A stretch of DNA of 39,346 bases from Gemmatimonadales bacterium (lineage in GTDB: Bacteria; Gemmatimonadota; Gemmatimonadetes; Palauibacterales; Palauibacteraceae): NCBI GenBank assembly GCA_030636765.1, contig DAOVWI010000004.1, forward strand, positions 1 to 39,346. The letters are read 5' to 3'. Shown here one piece after another: positions 1-7,984 of this stretch. The number at the start of each line of letters is the position of its first letter. Position 1 is the stretch's first letter. The position numbers and the translations under genes were made by a program. Under the pieces are notes generated by a model that saw nothing but the letters and a program-made list of their open reading frames with translations, had not been told where the DNA came from and ran no database searches.

Positions 1-194
1 ACGTAGCCGCCCAGGACGGCCCCGATGAGCCCGAGCACGATGCTCGTGATGATCCACAGGCCGGAGACATCGAACACACCGGGCCGGAACACGAGGTCCG
101 CTCCCATGATGCGTAACGCAAAGAAGAAGCTGAGAATGACAAAGGCCGCCATCATCAGATAACCGAGGACCACGCCGCCGAGGGATCGCATCAT
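1..194 (-). CDS. Integral membrane protein, 3' part cut by window edge
   Basis: The reading frame starts at a double ATG (194 and 191) and runs off the left edge, leaving about 64 residues. AAGGAG lies 5 nt upstream of the first ATG. The visible part has two hydrophobic segments, about residues 7-30 and 45-64, both glycine-rich (LGGVVLGYLMMAAF and LGLIGAVLGGY), joined by a short polar loop, so it is an inner-membrane protein with at least two spans. I do not recognise a family. It is transcribed divergently from the MerR-type regulator at 421. Confidence 0.7.
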   Translation of the reverse strand, partial: MMRSLGGVVLGYLMMAAFVILSFFFALRIMGADLVFRPGVFDVSGLWIITSIVLGLIGAVLGGY

Positions 195-420
195 CCGCTC
201 TCCTTACCTGTTACCTGAGGTCTGCACTCGCAGATTCGCCAATGCCCGTTTCACGCCGCCACCGTGGCTTGGCGCTACGTCGCCGTCGCAGCTTAGCGCG
301 CCTCCGCCAGACTCGCCAAGAGCGCCTCGTCGGGGAGGCCGCACAACACCACCCCTTGATCCTCACGTAACGTTAGGTGTTAGGCTTGTCTCGGCACGCG
401 AATCTCGGGAGGCGAGGGCC
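195..420. other. Divergent intergenic region
   Basis: This 226-bp gap separates the minus-strand membrane protein from the plus-strand MerR-type regulator. It holds the MerR-type promoter/operator at 356-386 and a Shine-Dalgarno-like run just before 421. I see no convincing promoter for the minus-strand gene and no RNA gene. Confidence 0.6.
356..386 (+). promoter_or_regulatory. MerR-type promoter with palindromic operator in a 19-bp spacer
   Basis: A -35-like TTGATC (356-361) and a -10-like TAGGCT (381-386) are separated by 19 bp. The spacer contains a 16-bp imperfect palindrome, CACGTAACGTTAGGTG (364-379), with 7 of 8 base pairs matching around its centre. A palindromic operator inside an over-long 19-20 bp spacer is the classical architecture of promoters activated by MerR-family regulators through DNA distortion. 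The site lies 35 bp upstream of a MerR/TipAS gene, which suggests autoregulation. The start of transcription is inferred, not shown. Confidence 0.6.
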
Positions 421-1119
421 ATGATGGATCAACGCGAAGGTCGCGAGGAGCACGCAAGAGAGCTGGAGGCGCTCAAGGTGGGCGAGCTCGCCCGGCGAAC
501 CGCGAGCGGACACCGTCTGTACGGGCAAGACGAGATTCGGCGCCTCCAGCGGATCCGCTCCCTGCGGCAACTCGGGTTCTCCCTCGAGGAGATCCGTGAG
601 TGTCTGGACGGCCGAGGATACACGCTCGAGCGGGTCGTCGACCTCCATGTCTTCGCACTCGACGAGCAGATCGAGCAGCAGAGGCGTCTTCGAACCCGGC
701 TCGAGATGTTGGCCGGTTATCTCCGCTCCTCGGAGTCCGTGTCCGTAGAGGATCTCATCAAAACGATCGAGGTGATGACGATGACCGACAGGTACTACAC
801 GACACAGCAGTTGGAGCGGCTGAGCGACCGGCGGCGGATCGTGGGCGACGAGCGCATCCAGGAGGCTCAGGCCGAGTGGCGGGAGCTGTTCGAGAAGTTC
901 AGCTCGGCCATGGGGGCCGGCATCGATCCGGCCGACGAGCCTGTGCAGGCCCTGGCTCGAAAGGCAAAGAGCCTGATCGAGGAGTTCACCGGCGGCGATC
1001 CCGGAATCCGTCGCTCGCTCGAAGAGATGCACCACGACGACCCGGACGGCATGTACGCGAAGTGGGGGATGGAGCCGGCCGTCGCCGAGTACATGGGCAA
1101 GGCGATGGCGGTGCTGTAG
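421..1119 (+). CDS. MerR-family regulator with TipAS-like ligand domain, internal deletion in DNA-binding domain
   Basis: 232 residues. Residues 18-27 (LKVGELARRT) match the first helix of a MerR DNA-binding domain. The sequence then jumps directly to ASGHRLYGQDEIRRLQ, which normally follows about 20-22 residues later, after the recognition helix and the first wing (the usual TxRxLHHYDEIGLL part). The rest of the MerR domain (RSLRQLGFSLEEI) and a dimerisation coiled coil (about 75-110) are intact. From about 120 to the end (RYYTTQQLERL, EFTGGDPGIRRSLEEMH) it resembles the TipAS antibiotic-recognition domain. The ATG at 421 follows GGAGG/GAGGG. Known relatives activate their own and resistance genes on binding a ligand. 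Here DNA binding is probably impaired, or the protein acts as a ligand-binding or dimerising partner. The gap was judged from memory of the family, not an alignment. Confidence 0.85.
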   Translation: MMDQREGREEHARELEALKVGELARRTASGHRLYGQDEIRRLQRIRSLRQLGFSLEEIRECLDGRGYTLERVVDLHVFALDEQIEQQRRLRTRLEMLAGYLRSSESVSVEDLIKTIEVMTMTDRYYTTQQLERLSDRRRIVGDERIQEAQAEWRELFEKFSSAMGAGIDPADEPVQALARKAKSLIEEFTGGDPGIRRSLEEMHHDDPDGMYAKWGMEPAVAEYMGKAMAVL

Positions 1120-1160
1120 GCGTGTCGGTCAGCGTTCGGGCAGCTCGGCAGGCTCCGGAG

Positions 1161-1538
1161 CTAGGCAGGCTCCGGAGGCTGCCAGAGCTCGATCTTGGTG
1201 CCCTCGGGATCGACGAACCAGCCGAACCGGCCGAAATCGTACTCCTCGATCTCCCCCACGATCTGGGCGCCACCCTGCTTCACCTGGGCCAGCGCGCCAT
1301 CGAGATCATCGACGATGAGGTTGACCATGAACGGCTTCTCGGAGGGATCGAAGTACGTGGTGGACTCCTCGAACGGCCCCCAGACGCAAAACGCCGCGTC
1401 GGGGAGATGGGACACGTCGAACCCGACGCTGCCGAAGTCGTCGATCTCGAGACCGAGGTGCTCGGCGTACCAAGCGCCAAGCCCCTTCCTGTTGCCGCAC
1501 TTGAAGAACACCCCACCGATGCCGATCGCTCTCGCCAT
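1161..1538 (-). CDS. VOC-family (glyoxalase/bleomycin-resistance-like) protein
   Basis: 125 residues from the ATG at 1538, which has GAGG 6 nt upstream. An upstream in-frame TTG (1544) would overlap that ribosome site and is less likely. It has the beta-alpha-beta-beta-beta layout of the VOC superfamily: a first half with FFKCGNRKGLGAWYAEHLGLEI and a second with MVNLIVDDLDGALAQV and a closing FVDPEGTKIELWQP, where the Glu is a typical metal ligand. VOC proteins of this size act as small-molecule lyases, dioxygenases or drug-binding proteins; the substrate cannot be told. It starts 14 nt after the stop of the DinB gene, so the two are probably cotranscribed. A 14-bp direct repeat (GGCAGGCTCCGGAG, 1147 and 1165) spans its stop codon. 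Confidence 0.85.
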   Translation of the reverse strand: MARAIGIGGVFFKCGNRKGLGAWYAEHLGLEIDDFGSVGFDVSHLPDAAFCVWGPFEESTTYFDPSEKPFMVNLIVDDLDGALAQVKQGGAQIVGEIEEYDFGRFGWFVDPEGTKIELWQPPEPA

Positions 1539-1552
1539 ACTCAACCTCGCTT

Positions 1553-2047
1553 TCAGCTCCGCAGCTCAACCTGCATTCGCTTGAGCAGCTGAATCTGGCC
1601 CACATGGTAGGTATCGTGCATGACGACGCCATGCAGAAGGTCGGCGATCCTGTACGCGACGCTTCCCGGCGCTTCGTCGTCCAGACGCCTTGGGTCGAGA
1701 GCCCGAACCGTCTCCACGAGCCGTTCATGCTCGGACCGCAGGAGCGAGCGGTCCTCCTTCCACGACGAGTCGTCAGCCGGTTCCGGCACCCGCGGCCAGC
1801 TGGCGGGTGACCGCGGGAATCCGCCCTTCGGCCCGCTTTCCAGGACGCGGCGCACAGCGTACTTCCAGTAGGCGATGTGGAGGGCGAGCTCCCAGATGCC
1901 ATGCCGTCCGGCTGCGGGCCTCCACGCCGCCTGTTCGGGCGAGACGCCTCGCAGGCAGCCCAGCGGCGTCGCTCCACCGAACCACAAACGGCAGCCGGGC
2001 TCGGGATCGAGCATTCGGAGGATCTCGGAGAGTCGAGGGTCGCCCAT
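1553..2047 (-). CDS. DinB-family four-helix putative metal-dependent protein
   Basis: 164 residues with the DinB/YfiT-like four-helix pattern. The likely metal ligands are His in LALHIAYWKY (about residue 57) and the two His of VMHDTYHVGQIQLL (about 143 and 147), the family's HxxxH signature. Bacterial DinB-like proteins include bacillithiol- or mycothiol-dependent transferases and many of unknown role. No strong ribosome site is visible before the ATG at 2047. The gene follows the molybdenum hydroxylase large subunit on the same strand by 37 nt and precedes a VOC protein by 14 nt, so it may be the third gene of a four-gene transcript. No relation to E. coli DNA polymerase IV is implied by the family name. 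Confidence 0.85.
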   Translation of the reverse strand: MGDPRLSEILRMLDPEPGCRLWFGGATPLGCLRGVSPEQAAWRPAAGRHGIWELALHIAYWKYAVRRVLESGPKGGFPRSPASWPRVPEPADDSSWKEDRSLLRSEHERLVETVRALDPRRLDDEAPGSVAYRIADLLHGVVMHDTYHVGQIQLLKRMQVELRS

Positions 2048-2084
2048 CCGCTAACCAGGTCTCTACCGTGCTCTACGCGCCAAC

Positions 2085-4493
2085 CTACGCCACCTCCTCC
2101 GCCATCTTCACGGCTTCGGCATCCCGGATTGCCTGCCAGACACGAGGCGGGGTGAAGGGGAGGGAGTCGATGCGGATGCCGATGGCATCGTAGATGGCGT
2201 TGGCGATCGCGGGAAGGGATGGATGGAGCGGGCCCTCACCCGCCTCCTTCGCGCCGTACGGCCCTTCCGGATCGTTCGATTCCACGATAAACGGCACGAA
2301 CTCGGGGCAGTCCATCGAGGTGGGAATCCGGTAGTCCAGCAGGGAGGGCGCGTTGTGGAGCCCTCCCTCGTGCTCGCCGACCATGTACTCCTGCTCTTCG
2401 AGCACGGCCTCGGCATGCCCCATGTAGGCGGAGCCCTCGATCTGGCCCTCGACCAGCACCGGGTTGAGGGCCCGTCCACAGTCGTGCGCCACCCAGATCG
2501 TCCGTACGTCGACGAAGCCCGTGTCGGGATCCACCTCCACGTCGGCCACGTGCGCGGTGAAGCTGTACGCGGGCGAGGCACCGATCGTCCCGCCCCGGTA
2601 GTCGCCGTGCACGCCTTCCTTCGGCGTGTTGTAGTGGCCCACGGCACCGAGCGTCCCGTGCTCAGCCTCGGCGAGCTGAAACGCTGCGGCGATCGGCATG
2701 CGGCGCTCGGTGTCCTTGACGTCGAACGCCCAGCCGCCTGCCAGGCGAACCCGCGAGGGCTCCACCTCCCACTCCGCCGCAACGCTTCCCCCCACGAGAT
2801 CGCCGACCCGCCGGCACGCCATGAGGCAGGCGTTTCCGACCATGATCGTCTCCCGGGAGGAGTACGCGCCGAGGTCCACCGGCACGAGGTCGGTGTCGGC
2901 CGAGAACACCCGCACGTAGTCGAGCGGCACGCCGAGCTCCTCGCACGCAATGTACGCCATCGTGGAGTCCGAGCCCTGGCCGATCTCCGAGGCGCCGTGG
3001 AGCACCGTCACCCGGCCCGACCGCTCAACCTGAACCTGGACGGCAGCCTGCGGCATCGGGTTCGGGTAGATCGGATAGTTGGTGCCGGAGATGTAGCAGG
3101 AGCCGGCCACACCCAGCCCGCGGCCATACGGCATCTTCCCATACTTCTCCTTCCACCCGCTCGCCTTCTCGACCGCCTCCAGACATTCCAGGAAGCCGTT
3201 CGACTGGACGCGGAACTCGTTCACCGTGCGCCCGGTCCCCATAAAGACGCCGCGACGGAACTCGATCGGATCCATCTGCAGCCTCTCGGCCACCTTGTCG
3301 AGGGAGATCTCGAACGCGAAGCGGGGCTGGACGGAGCCGTGGCCGCGTTTCGGGCCGCAGGGCGCCTTGTTCGTGTAGACGCGGGTCGAGTCGAAACGGT
3401 ACGACTCGATCTCGTACGGCGCGGTGAGGAGCTGACCGCTGTAGTACGTGGTGACCAGCCCGAAGGAGGCGTAGGCGCCCCCGTCCAGGATCGTCTCCGC
3501 ATCAACGGCGAGGATCCGGCCGTTCTCCGAGGCTCCCACCCGGTACTTCATCTTCATCGGGTGGCGCCCACGGTGGGAGTAGAAGACCTCCTCCCGCGTG
3601 TAGAGGATCTTGACCGGGCGGCCCGTGCGGAGCGCGAGCAGCGCGACGCAGAACTCGAGGTCGAACGGCTCCGACTTCCCGCCGAACGCGCCTCCCACGG
3701 CGGGCTGCACCACCCGTACCTTCGCGACGTCGAGGCCAAGAACGCGCGCGATCTCGCGGTGCAGGTAGTGGGGTACCTGCGTCGCCGACCACACCACCAG
3801 AAGGCCGTCCTGGTTCAGGCGCGCGATCGCGCAGTGCGGCTCGATCGGCGCGTGCGTCGTGCCGTGGAAGTAGTACTCGCCCTCCACCACGACATCGGCC
3901 TCGCTCATCTTCTCGTCCACCGGGCCGAACTCGAGCTGGACGCGCTTGAGGATGTTCCCGTTCCCGCCCGGCTTTCGGGGGGCGTGGATCGGGGTCTCGG
4001 CGGCCTCGAGGGTGAGGGCCTTCTCCGGATCCAGATAGTAGGGAAGCGCCTCGTACTCGACCTCGATCAGGTCAAGCGCCGCGTTCGCCGTATCCTCGTC
4101 CACGGCGGCCACGCACGCCACCGCGTCTCCCACGAACCGCACCTTCTCGACCGCAAGTGCATGCTCGTCCGGCGTCCACGGGATGATCCCGTAGGCCGTA
4201 GGGATGTCTCTCCCGGTGATGACGTCGTGCACGCCCTCGAGGGCCAGCGCCGCAGAGGCGTCGATCGACTGGATCCTGGCGTGCGGCTCGGTGCTTCGCA
4301 GGATCTTCGCGTGGAGCATCCCCGGAAGGACGATGTCGTCCGTGTAGATCGCCTTCCCCGTCGACTTCTGAAACCCGTCGACTCCCCGGTTCCGGCCGCC
4401 GATCATACGGAATCCTCCCCCCGCGATCTCGGAGAGCGTCTCCGGCCGATCCGCCGTCCTCTCCTGAAGCGGCAGCAGGTCTTCGCTACGCAT
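2085..4493 (-). CDS. Molybdopterin-binding subunit of a xanthine dehydrogenase-family hydroxylase
   Basis: 802 residues, full length for the family. An N-terminal a/b-hammerhead domain (about 35-150, STGKAIYTDDIVLPGMLHAKIL) precedes the Moco-binding domains. Diagnostic motifs are VGGAFGGK (about 268), GPKRGHGSVQPRFAFE (about 375-390) and, near the C-terminus, GAKEAGEGPL (about 747), which holds the catalytic Glu of this family. The stretch ASEIGQGSD...SADTDLVPVDLGAYSSRET resembles the alpha subunit of 4-hydroxybenzoyl-CoA reductase more than xanthine dehydrogenase, but the substrate remains open. The start overlaps the end of the 2Fe-2S subunit gene by 8 nt. No FAD subunit is adjacent, as in two-subunit enzymes of the isoquinoline oxidoreductase type, or it may be encoded elsewhere. 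Confidence 0.9.
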   Translation of the reverse strand: MRSEDLLPLQERTADRPETLSEIAGGGFRMIGGRNRGVDGFQKSTGKAIYTDDIVLPGMLHAKILRSTEPHARIQSIDASAALALEGVHDVITGRDIPTAYGIIPWTPDEHALAVEKVRFVGDAVACVAAVDEDTANAALDLIEVEYEALPYYLDPEKALTLEAAETPIHAPRKPGGNGNILKRVQLEFGPVDEKMSEADVVVEGEYYFHGTTHAPIEPHCAIARLNQDGLLVVWSATQVPHYLHREIARVLGLDVAKVRVVQPAVGGAFGGKSEPFDLEFCVALLALRTGRPVKILYTREEVFYSHRGRHPMKMKYRVGASENGRILAVDAETILDGGAYASFGLVTTYYSGQLLTAPYEIESYRFDSTRVYTNKAPCGPKRGHGSVQPRFAFEISLDKVAERLQMDPIEFRRGVFMGTGRTVNEFRVQSNGFLECLEAVEKASGWKEKYGKMPYGRGLGVAGSCYISGTNYPIYPNPMPQAAVQVQVERSGRVTVLHGASEIGQGSDSTMAYIACEELGVPLDYVRVFSADTDLVPVDLGAYSSRETIMVGNACLMACRRVGDLVGGSVAAEWEVEPSRVRLAGGWAFDVKDTERRMPIAAAFQLAEAEHGTLGAVGHYNTPKEGVHGDYRGGTIGASPAYSFTAHVADVEVDPDTGFVDVRTIWVAHDCGRALNPVLVEGQIEGSAYMGHAEAVLEEQEYMVGEHEGGLHNAPSLLDYRIPTSMDCPEFVPFIVESNDPEGPYGAKEAGEGPLHPSLPAIANAIYDAIGIRIDSLPFTPPRVWQAIRDAEAVKMAEEVA

Positions 4494-5055
4494 GCGGCTC
4501 CTTCAGCAGGTCGCTCAGGGGCTGCATCGACCGGGAGGGAAGCGCAACCTCGTAACGCTCGGCCACGATGTCCCGCGGGTCCATGCCGGTTCGCAGCGAC
4601 TCGGCCGCGACCTCCACCGCCTCGAAGATCTTGGTGTATCCGGTGCAGCGGCACAGGTTGCCGGATAGCGCCTGCTGGATCTCCTGCCGCGAGGGGCTCC
4701 GGTTTTCGGCGAGAAGGCCATGCGCGCTGCAGAGAATGCCGGGCGTGCAGAAGCCGCACTGCGCCGCGCCCGTCAGATCAAAAGCATCCTGAAGCGGGTG
4801 CGGATACGGCCCATCGGCCAGGCCCTCCACCGTCGTGATCTCGTGTCCGAGCGCCTCGTAGACCGGCATGATGCACGAGAGGTGGGCCTCGCCGTCGAGG
4901 AGAACGGTGCAGGCGCCGCAGTCTCCCTTGTCGCATCCCTGCTTGGAGCCGGTGAGGCCCAGCACGTAGCGCAGCGTCTCGAGCAGGGTGTAGTGGGTCG
5001 GAACACCCACTTCCACCTGGTCGCCGTTCACCTGGAGCGTAAGGACGTCCTTCAT
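4486..5055 (-). CDS. 2Fe-2S subunit of a molybdenum hydroxylase
   Basis: 189 residues. The plant-type ferredoxin cluster ligands are C41, C46, C49 and C61 ([22 protein letters not shown] region). The second, helical-domain cluster uses C100, C103, C135 and C137 (QCGFCTPG and NLCRCTG). This is the standard small subunit of CO dehydrogenase/xanthine dehydrogenase-type hydroxylases and passes electrons from the molybdenum centre towards FAD or an external acceptor. It is the first gene of the minus-strand operon with the Moco subunit, overlapping it by 8 nt. The C-terminal 30 residues extend beyond the usual end. A good promoter lies about 60 nt upstream (5115-5144). The ribosome site before ATG 5055 is weak. 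Confidence 0.92.
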   Translation of the reverse strand: MKDVLTLQVNGDQVEVGVPTHYTLLETLRYVLGLTGSKQGCDKGDCGACTVLLDGEAHLSCIMPVYEALGHEITTVEGLADGPYPHPLQDAFDLTGAAQCGFCTPGILCSAHGLLAENRSPSRQEIQQALSGNLCRCTGYTKIFEAVEVAAESLRTGMDPRDIVAERYEVALPSRSMQPLSDLLKEPHA

Positions 5056-5090
5056 TCGTGCTTCATCCGGTGCCTGGAGCCTTCGCCGCC

Positions 5091-5144
5091 TCGAAAGTCG
5101 AGCGGCGCGTCAGCATAATACCGCTCGCGGCGACGCCTGTTCAA
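5091..5144. promoter_or_regulatory. Overlapping divergent promoters
   Basis: Minus strand: -35 TTGAAC (5144-5139), 18-bp spacer, -10 TATTAT (5120-5115, five of six consensus), reading into the molybdenum hydroxylase genes with about 53 nt of leader. Plus strand: -35-like TCGAAA (5091-5096), 17-bp spacer, -10-like CATAAT (5114-5119), reading into the secreted protein at 5280. The two -10 boxes occupy the same AT-rich island CATAATA, so simultaneous use would be exclusive. The minus-strand call is the stronger one. Confidence 0.5.
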
Positions 5145-5279
5145 ACTACGCGGACTCCCGGAGGGCCGGCAGCGAGCTTCCCGCGGGCCGATGGCGAACT
5201 TCCCGGAGGGCCGATGGGTACGGTGCACGCAAGCGACTTTGACCGAGAGAGAACGGGGAGCGCACGGAGGATGTTCACG

Positions 5280-6911
5280 ATGAAGCCGGCTACGATGGGA
5301 AGGGCAGCCGTCCTCCTGGTGGCGATGTTCCTCCTCCTACCGCGATCGGCGGAGCCGCAGGAGCCGAGGCCGATCGACCGGTGGCTGCTGTCGCGTCCGT
5401 TCGCGGCGGCCTCCATGTCCGCGCAGGGACCGCTTCCGACGCTCGCGGAGCTCAACCCTCTGTTCGTACCGGGCGCCCCACCCCCACCATCCCCCTCCCA
5501 GCTGGAGGAGGACCTTGCGAGAGCCGACTCCATCCTGGGCCGGCCGCAGCTTCCCGACGGACGCGACGGCGCCGAGCCCGGCGATGACCCCGGTTTCCCT
5601 CCGCCTCCCGGGAGAGGCCGAGGCGGACGCCCTCCAAGCCAGCCGGCGCAGCAGGGGCCGCTCCGACCCTCGTGGATGGCTCGCAGGGACTCGGTCCTGT
5701 TTCCCGAGCGCGGCACGCGGGTCGGCGCGACGGTGTGGACGCTCGTGAGGCAAGACGGAAACCCGATCTTCGACCTCGACACGCTGGTCGACCGATCGGG
5801 CCCGACGGCGACATTCGCCCACGTCTACATCAGGCCGCCCACCGATCGCACGGTAACGATGGTCTTCACAGGCCTGGGGTGCACCGTGCTCTCCGCCCAG
5901 CTGAACGAGCGGCCTGTGGCGCTCCCCACGAGCGCGGCGCCCGTTGAGGAGTGCGGTGTGGACAGAACCGTCCTCACCGCGCGGGTCCGTCTGGCAGGCG
6001 GGTGGAACGCCCTCCAGATCAAGGCTGAGGGAGACGACGCACCGTACGGGTTCGCCGTCTTCATTGCGGCCGGTCCAGACGGTGAGGCGGTGGCGGACCT
6101 TCGAATCCAGGCTTCCCGTCCACCGGGGATCCGTCCCATAAGCCCCCAGCCGTGGATCGACCTCGTGGAGATCGGGATCCCCAAGCTGGTGTGGCGCGGC
6201 GACGATCTTTCGGGTGACCTGGCGATCGGTTTTCGCCTGTGGGGCGACTACGCGCCCGAGGACGCCAGGGCGACTCTGGTCATCGGGAAGGCGAAGATCG
6301 AGCACCGGTTTCCCGAGGAGGGGGTGAGCCGGAGCGAGCCGCTCTCCGAGGCCGTATCGCTGGATGAGCTCAGAAGGGCCGCCCTCGGGAGAGGGGTGCT
6401 GGTGGAGATCAAGTTCGACGACGTCGATCGGGAGCTGGTGCGCTCCGTTCCGGCTGAAGCCATCCTTACCGCGCTCCACGGACCGATCGAGCTCGATGGC
6501 TGGGAGGGCGCCACCGCTTCGGGCCGCCTTCCCGGGAGCGGCGCGACCGTCACGGGCGAGTGGAAGGTGCCCGGGTGGCTGTCGGGCTTCACGCTCGAGC
6601 TGCTGGTGGAGGGTTCCGCCGGCGCCTACTCGCTAGACGGGGCGCCGCTGCCGGTGGACAGGAACGTGGTCGTGCTGTGCCGCGAGTGCGAGAAGGGCAC
6701 GCGGCTCCGGCTCGAGGCCGTGGCGAGCGACGACTGGTCCTCGATGCCCCACGTCCGCATCACGGGACCGACGTACTGGGAGGCCGCGGCCTCCGAGGGG
6801 GCTCCGCCACCGGATCGCTGGCTCCGTGCGCTCGAGAAGGGCGGAAGCGACGACTACCGGAGGCTGCTCGCGGAGTACGCAAGCACGGGGAGCGAGACGC
6901 AGGGATCGTAG
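5280..6911 (+). CDS. Secreted protein of unknown function with proline-rich linker
   Basis: 543 residues from ATG 5280, chosen because GGAGG lies 9 nt upstream; the ATG at 5271 touches that site, and an open frame reaching back to 5058 adds a non-protein-like leader. A signal peptide is clear (AAVLLVAMFLLLPRSAEPQ). Residues 60-145 are a low-complexity Pro/Gly/Asp-rich linker. About 160-300 looks like a beta-rich domain with a Cys pair (GLGCTVLSA and VEECGVDRT) and a GGWNALQIKAEGDDAPYGFAVFI stretch like the edge strands of carbohydrate-binding-type sandwiches. A second Cys pair (VLCREC) lies near residue 460. No catalytic motif is recognised. It is probably periplasmic or surface-exposed. It converges with the tat gene, with a 12-bp gap. 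Confidence 0.8.
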   Translation: MKPATMGRAAVLLVAMFLLLPRSAEPQEPRPIDRWLLSRPFAAASMSAQGPLPTLAELNPLFVPGAPPPPSPSQLEEDLARADSILGRPQLPDGRDGAEPGDDPGFPPPPGRGRGGRPPSQPAQQGPLRPSWMARRDSVLFPERGTRVGATVWTLVRQDGNPIFDLDTLVDRSGPTATFAHVYIRPPTDRTVTMVFTGLGCTVLSAQLNERPVALPTSAAPVEECGVDRTVLTARVRLAGGWNALQIKAEGDDAPYGFAVFIAAGPDGEAVADLRIQASRPPGIRPISPQPWIDLVEIGIPKLVWRGDDLSGDLAIGFRLWGDYAPEDARATLVIGKAKIEHRFPEEGVSRSEPLSEAVSLDELRRAALGRGVLVEIKFDDVDRELVRSVPAEAILTALHGPIELDGWEGATASGRLPGSGATVTGEWKVPGWLSGFTLELLVEGSAGAYSLDGAPLPVDRNVVVLCRECEKGTRLRLEAVASDDWSSMPHVRITGPTYWEAAASEGAPPPDRWLRALEKGGSDDYRRLLAEYASTGSETQGS

Positions 6912-6923
6912 CAGCCGTCTGGC

Positions 6924-7361
6924 CTAGTTTCCCACCGCGTCGGGCGGCGCTTCCAGGTACGTGTCGGGCTTCGCTTCCGAATCCGAGTCGGGTTTCGCCT
7001 CCGAGTCGGGCGGCGCGGACGAAACCGCCGCCGGGCTGTCCGGCTCAGGCGGCTGCGGCACGACCGCTGGTGGTTGCGGCGCCGCCGGCGCAAGCGACTG
7101 AGGCACGACCGGCGCAAGCGACGTCGGGGAGGATGACGACGGAGGCGGCGCGGAGGCGCCCCGCTGCTTCTCCGGCTCTACCGATGCCGAGCGCTCGGCC
7201 TCCTGCAACTCTCGCTGGATCTCGTTCAAGCCGCGACGGAACTCGCGCAGCGCGCCCCCGACGGCCCGACCTATCTCGGGCATGCGGCGAGGCCCGAAGA
7301 AGACGAGCACAAGGACGGCGATGACCAGCATCTCGGAAAAGCCGATGCTACCGAAATTCAT
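6924..7361 (-). CDS. TatA/TatB-family twin-arginine translocase component
   Basis: 145 residues. The N-terminus is a canonical TatA/B module: a short transmembrane helix (about 8-22, SEMLVIAVLVLVFFGP) with a hinge FGPRRMPEIGRAVGGALREFRRG and an amphipathic helix to about residue 60. Glu10 in the transmembrane segment and the GP-R-MPE hinge lean towards TatB, but single-component TatA proteins share these. Residues 65-145 form a disordered Pro/Ala/Ser/Asp tail with an imperfect repeat (DSEAKPDSDSEAKPD), unusually long for TatA. The ribosome site GAAGG lies about 8 nt before the ATG. It follows the HNH nuclease gene by 22 nt and is likely cotranscribed with it. No tatC is in the window. Confidence 0.88.
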   Translation of the reverse strand: MNFGSIGFSEMLVIAVLVLVFFGPRRMPEIGRAVGGALREFRRGLNEIQRELQEAERSASVEPEKQRGASAPPPSSSSPTSLAPVVPQSLAPAAPQPPAVVPQPPEPDSPAAVSSAPPDSEAKPDSDSEAKPDTYLEAPPDAVGN

Positions 7362-7383
7362 GCCGGAGCCTTCAGCGGAGGCC

Positions 7384-7938
7384 CTACGCCCGACTCGTGA
7401 GCGCGCTCACGATCTCATCGCCGTAGAACATGCCGATGTACTTCGCCTGGACCGGGGTCACCCTCCGAACGGCCCAGATCAGCTCGACATGGTTCGGCTC
7501 GTGAGGATCGCACAGCGGCCTGAGCCCGCATTCCTCGGGAAGGCGGTTGCCCTTGCGAAGGTTGCAGCGGCTACATGCGGTCACCACGTTCGTCCAGTCG
7601 TTTCCCCCACCCCGGGAGAGCGGAACGAGGTGATCTCGCGTAAGGGATTCCCGGTACCCCAGCTCGTGCCTTGGGCGTCCGCAGTACTGACAGCGATAGC
7701 CGTCGCGAGCGAACAGGAACGTGTTGGTGACCTGCCGACGAAACCGCCGTGGCACGTGGATGTAGCGCACGAGCCGGATGACGACGGGAGCATTGAGGCG
7801 GGCCCGTTCGGAGCGGAAGGGACGATCGGCGTCCACCTCGAGCGCTTCGGCCTTCCGGTCCATGACCAGACGGACGGCGCGCCGGACCGGTATGATCGTC
7901 AGCGGCTCATAAGACGCGTTCAGCGCGAGACACCCCAT
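7384..7938 (-). CDS. HNH endonuclease family protein
   Basis: 184 residues. The HNH core lies at about residues 78-130: a zinc-binding CQYC, then LTRDHLVPLSRGGGNDWTNVVTACSRCNLRKG, with the catalytic His of RDHLVP, the Asn of NDWTNVV and a second CxxC (CSRC). The N-terminal NASYEPLTIIPVRRAVRLVM is typical of the widespread chromosomal HNH protein family found as a single conserved gene in many bacteria, whose role is not established. AGGAGGG lies 10 nt before the ATG. It is divergent from priA (46 bp between them) and lies upstream of the tat gene. Nothing suggests a restriction or toxin context. Confidence 0.9.
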   Translation of the reverse strand: MGCLALNASYEPLTIIPVRRAVRLVMDRKAEALEVDADRPFRSERARLNAPVVIRLVRYIHVPRRFRRQVTNTFLFARDGYRCQYCGRPRHELGYRESLTRDHLVPLSRGGGNDWTNVVTACSRCNLRKGNRLPEECGLRPLCDPHEPNHVELIWAVRRVTPVQAKYIGMFYGDEIVSALTSRA

Positions 7939-7984
7939 GTAATCTCAGCCCTCCTAGCTGGCCGGGGATTCTAGGCGTCCTCGG

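Noticed and set aside
1147-1178. 14-bp direct repeat GGCAGGCTCCGGAG around the VOC stop codon as a possible attachment site or terminator
   Set aside because: Only two short copies, no T-run and no integrase nearby; probably a small local duplication.
2223-4838. Very long plus-strand reading frame (871 codons) opposite the molybdenum hydroxylase
   Set aside because: It is antisense to two genes with clear motifs, is rich in His/Arg/Val shadows of high-GC codons, and shows no domain or ribosome site.
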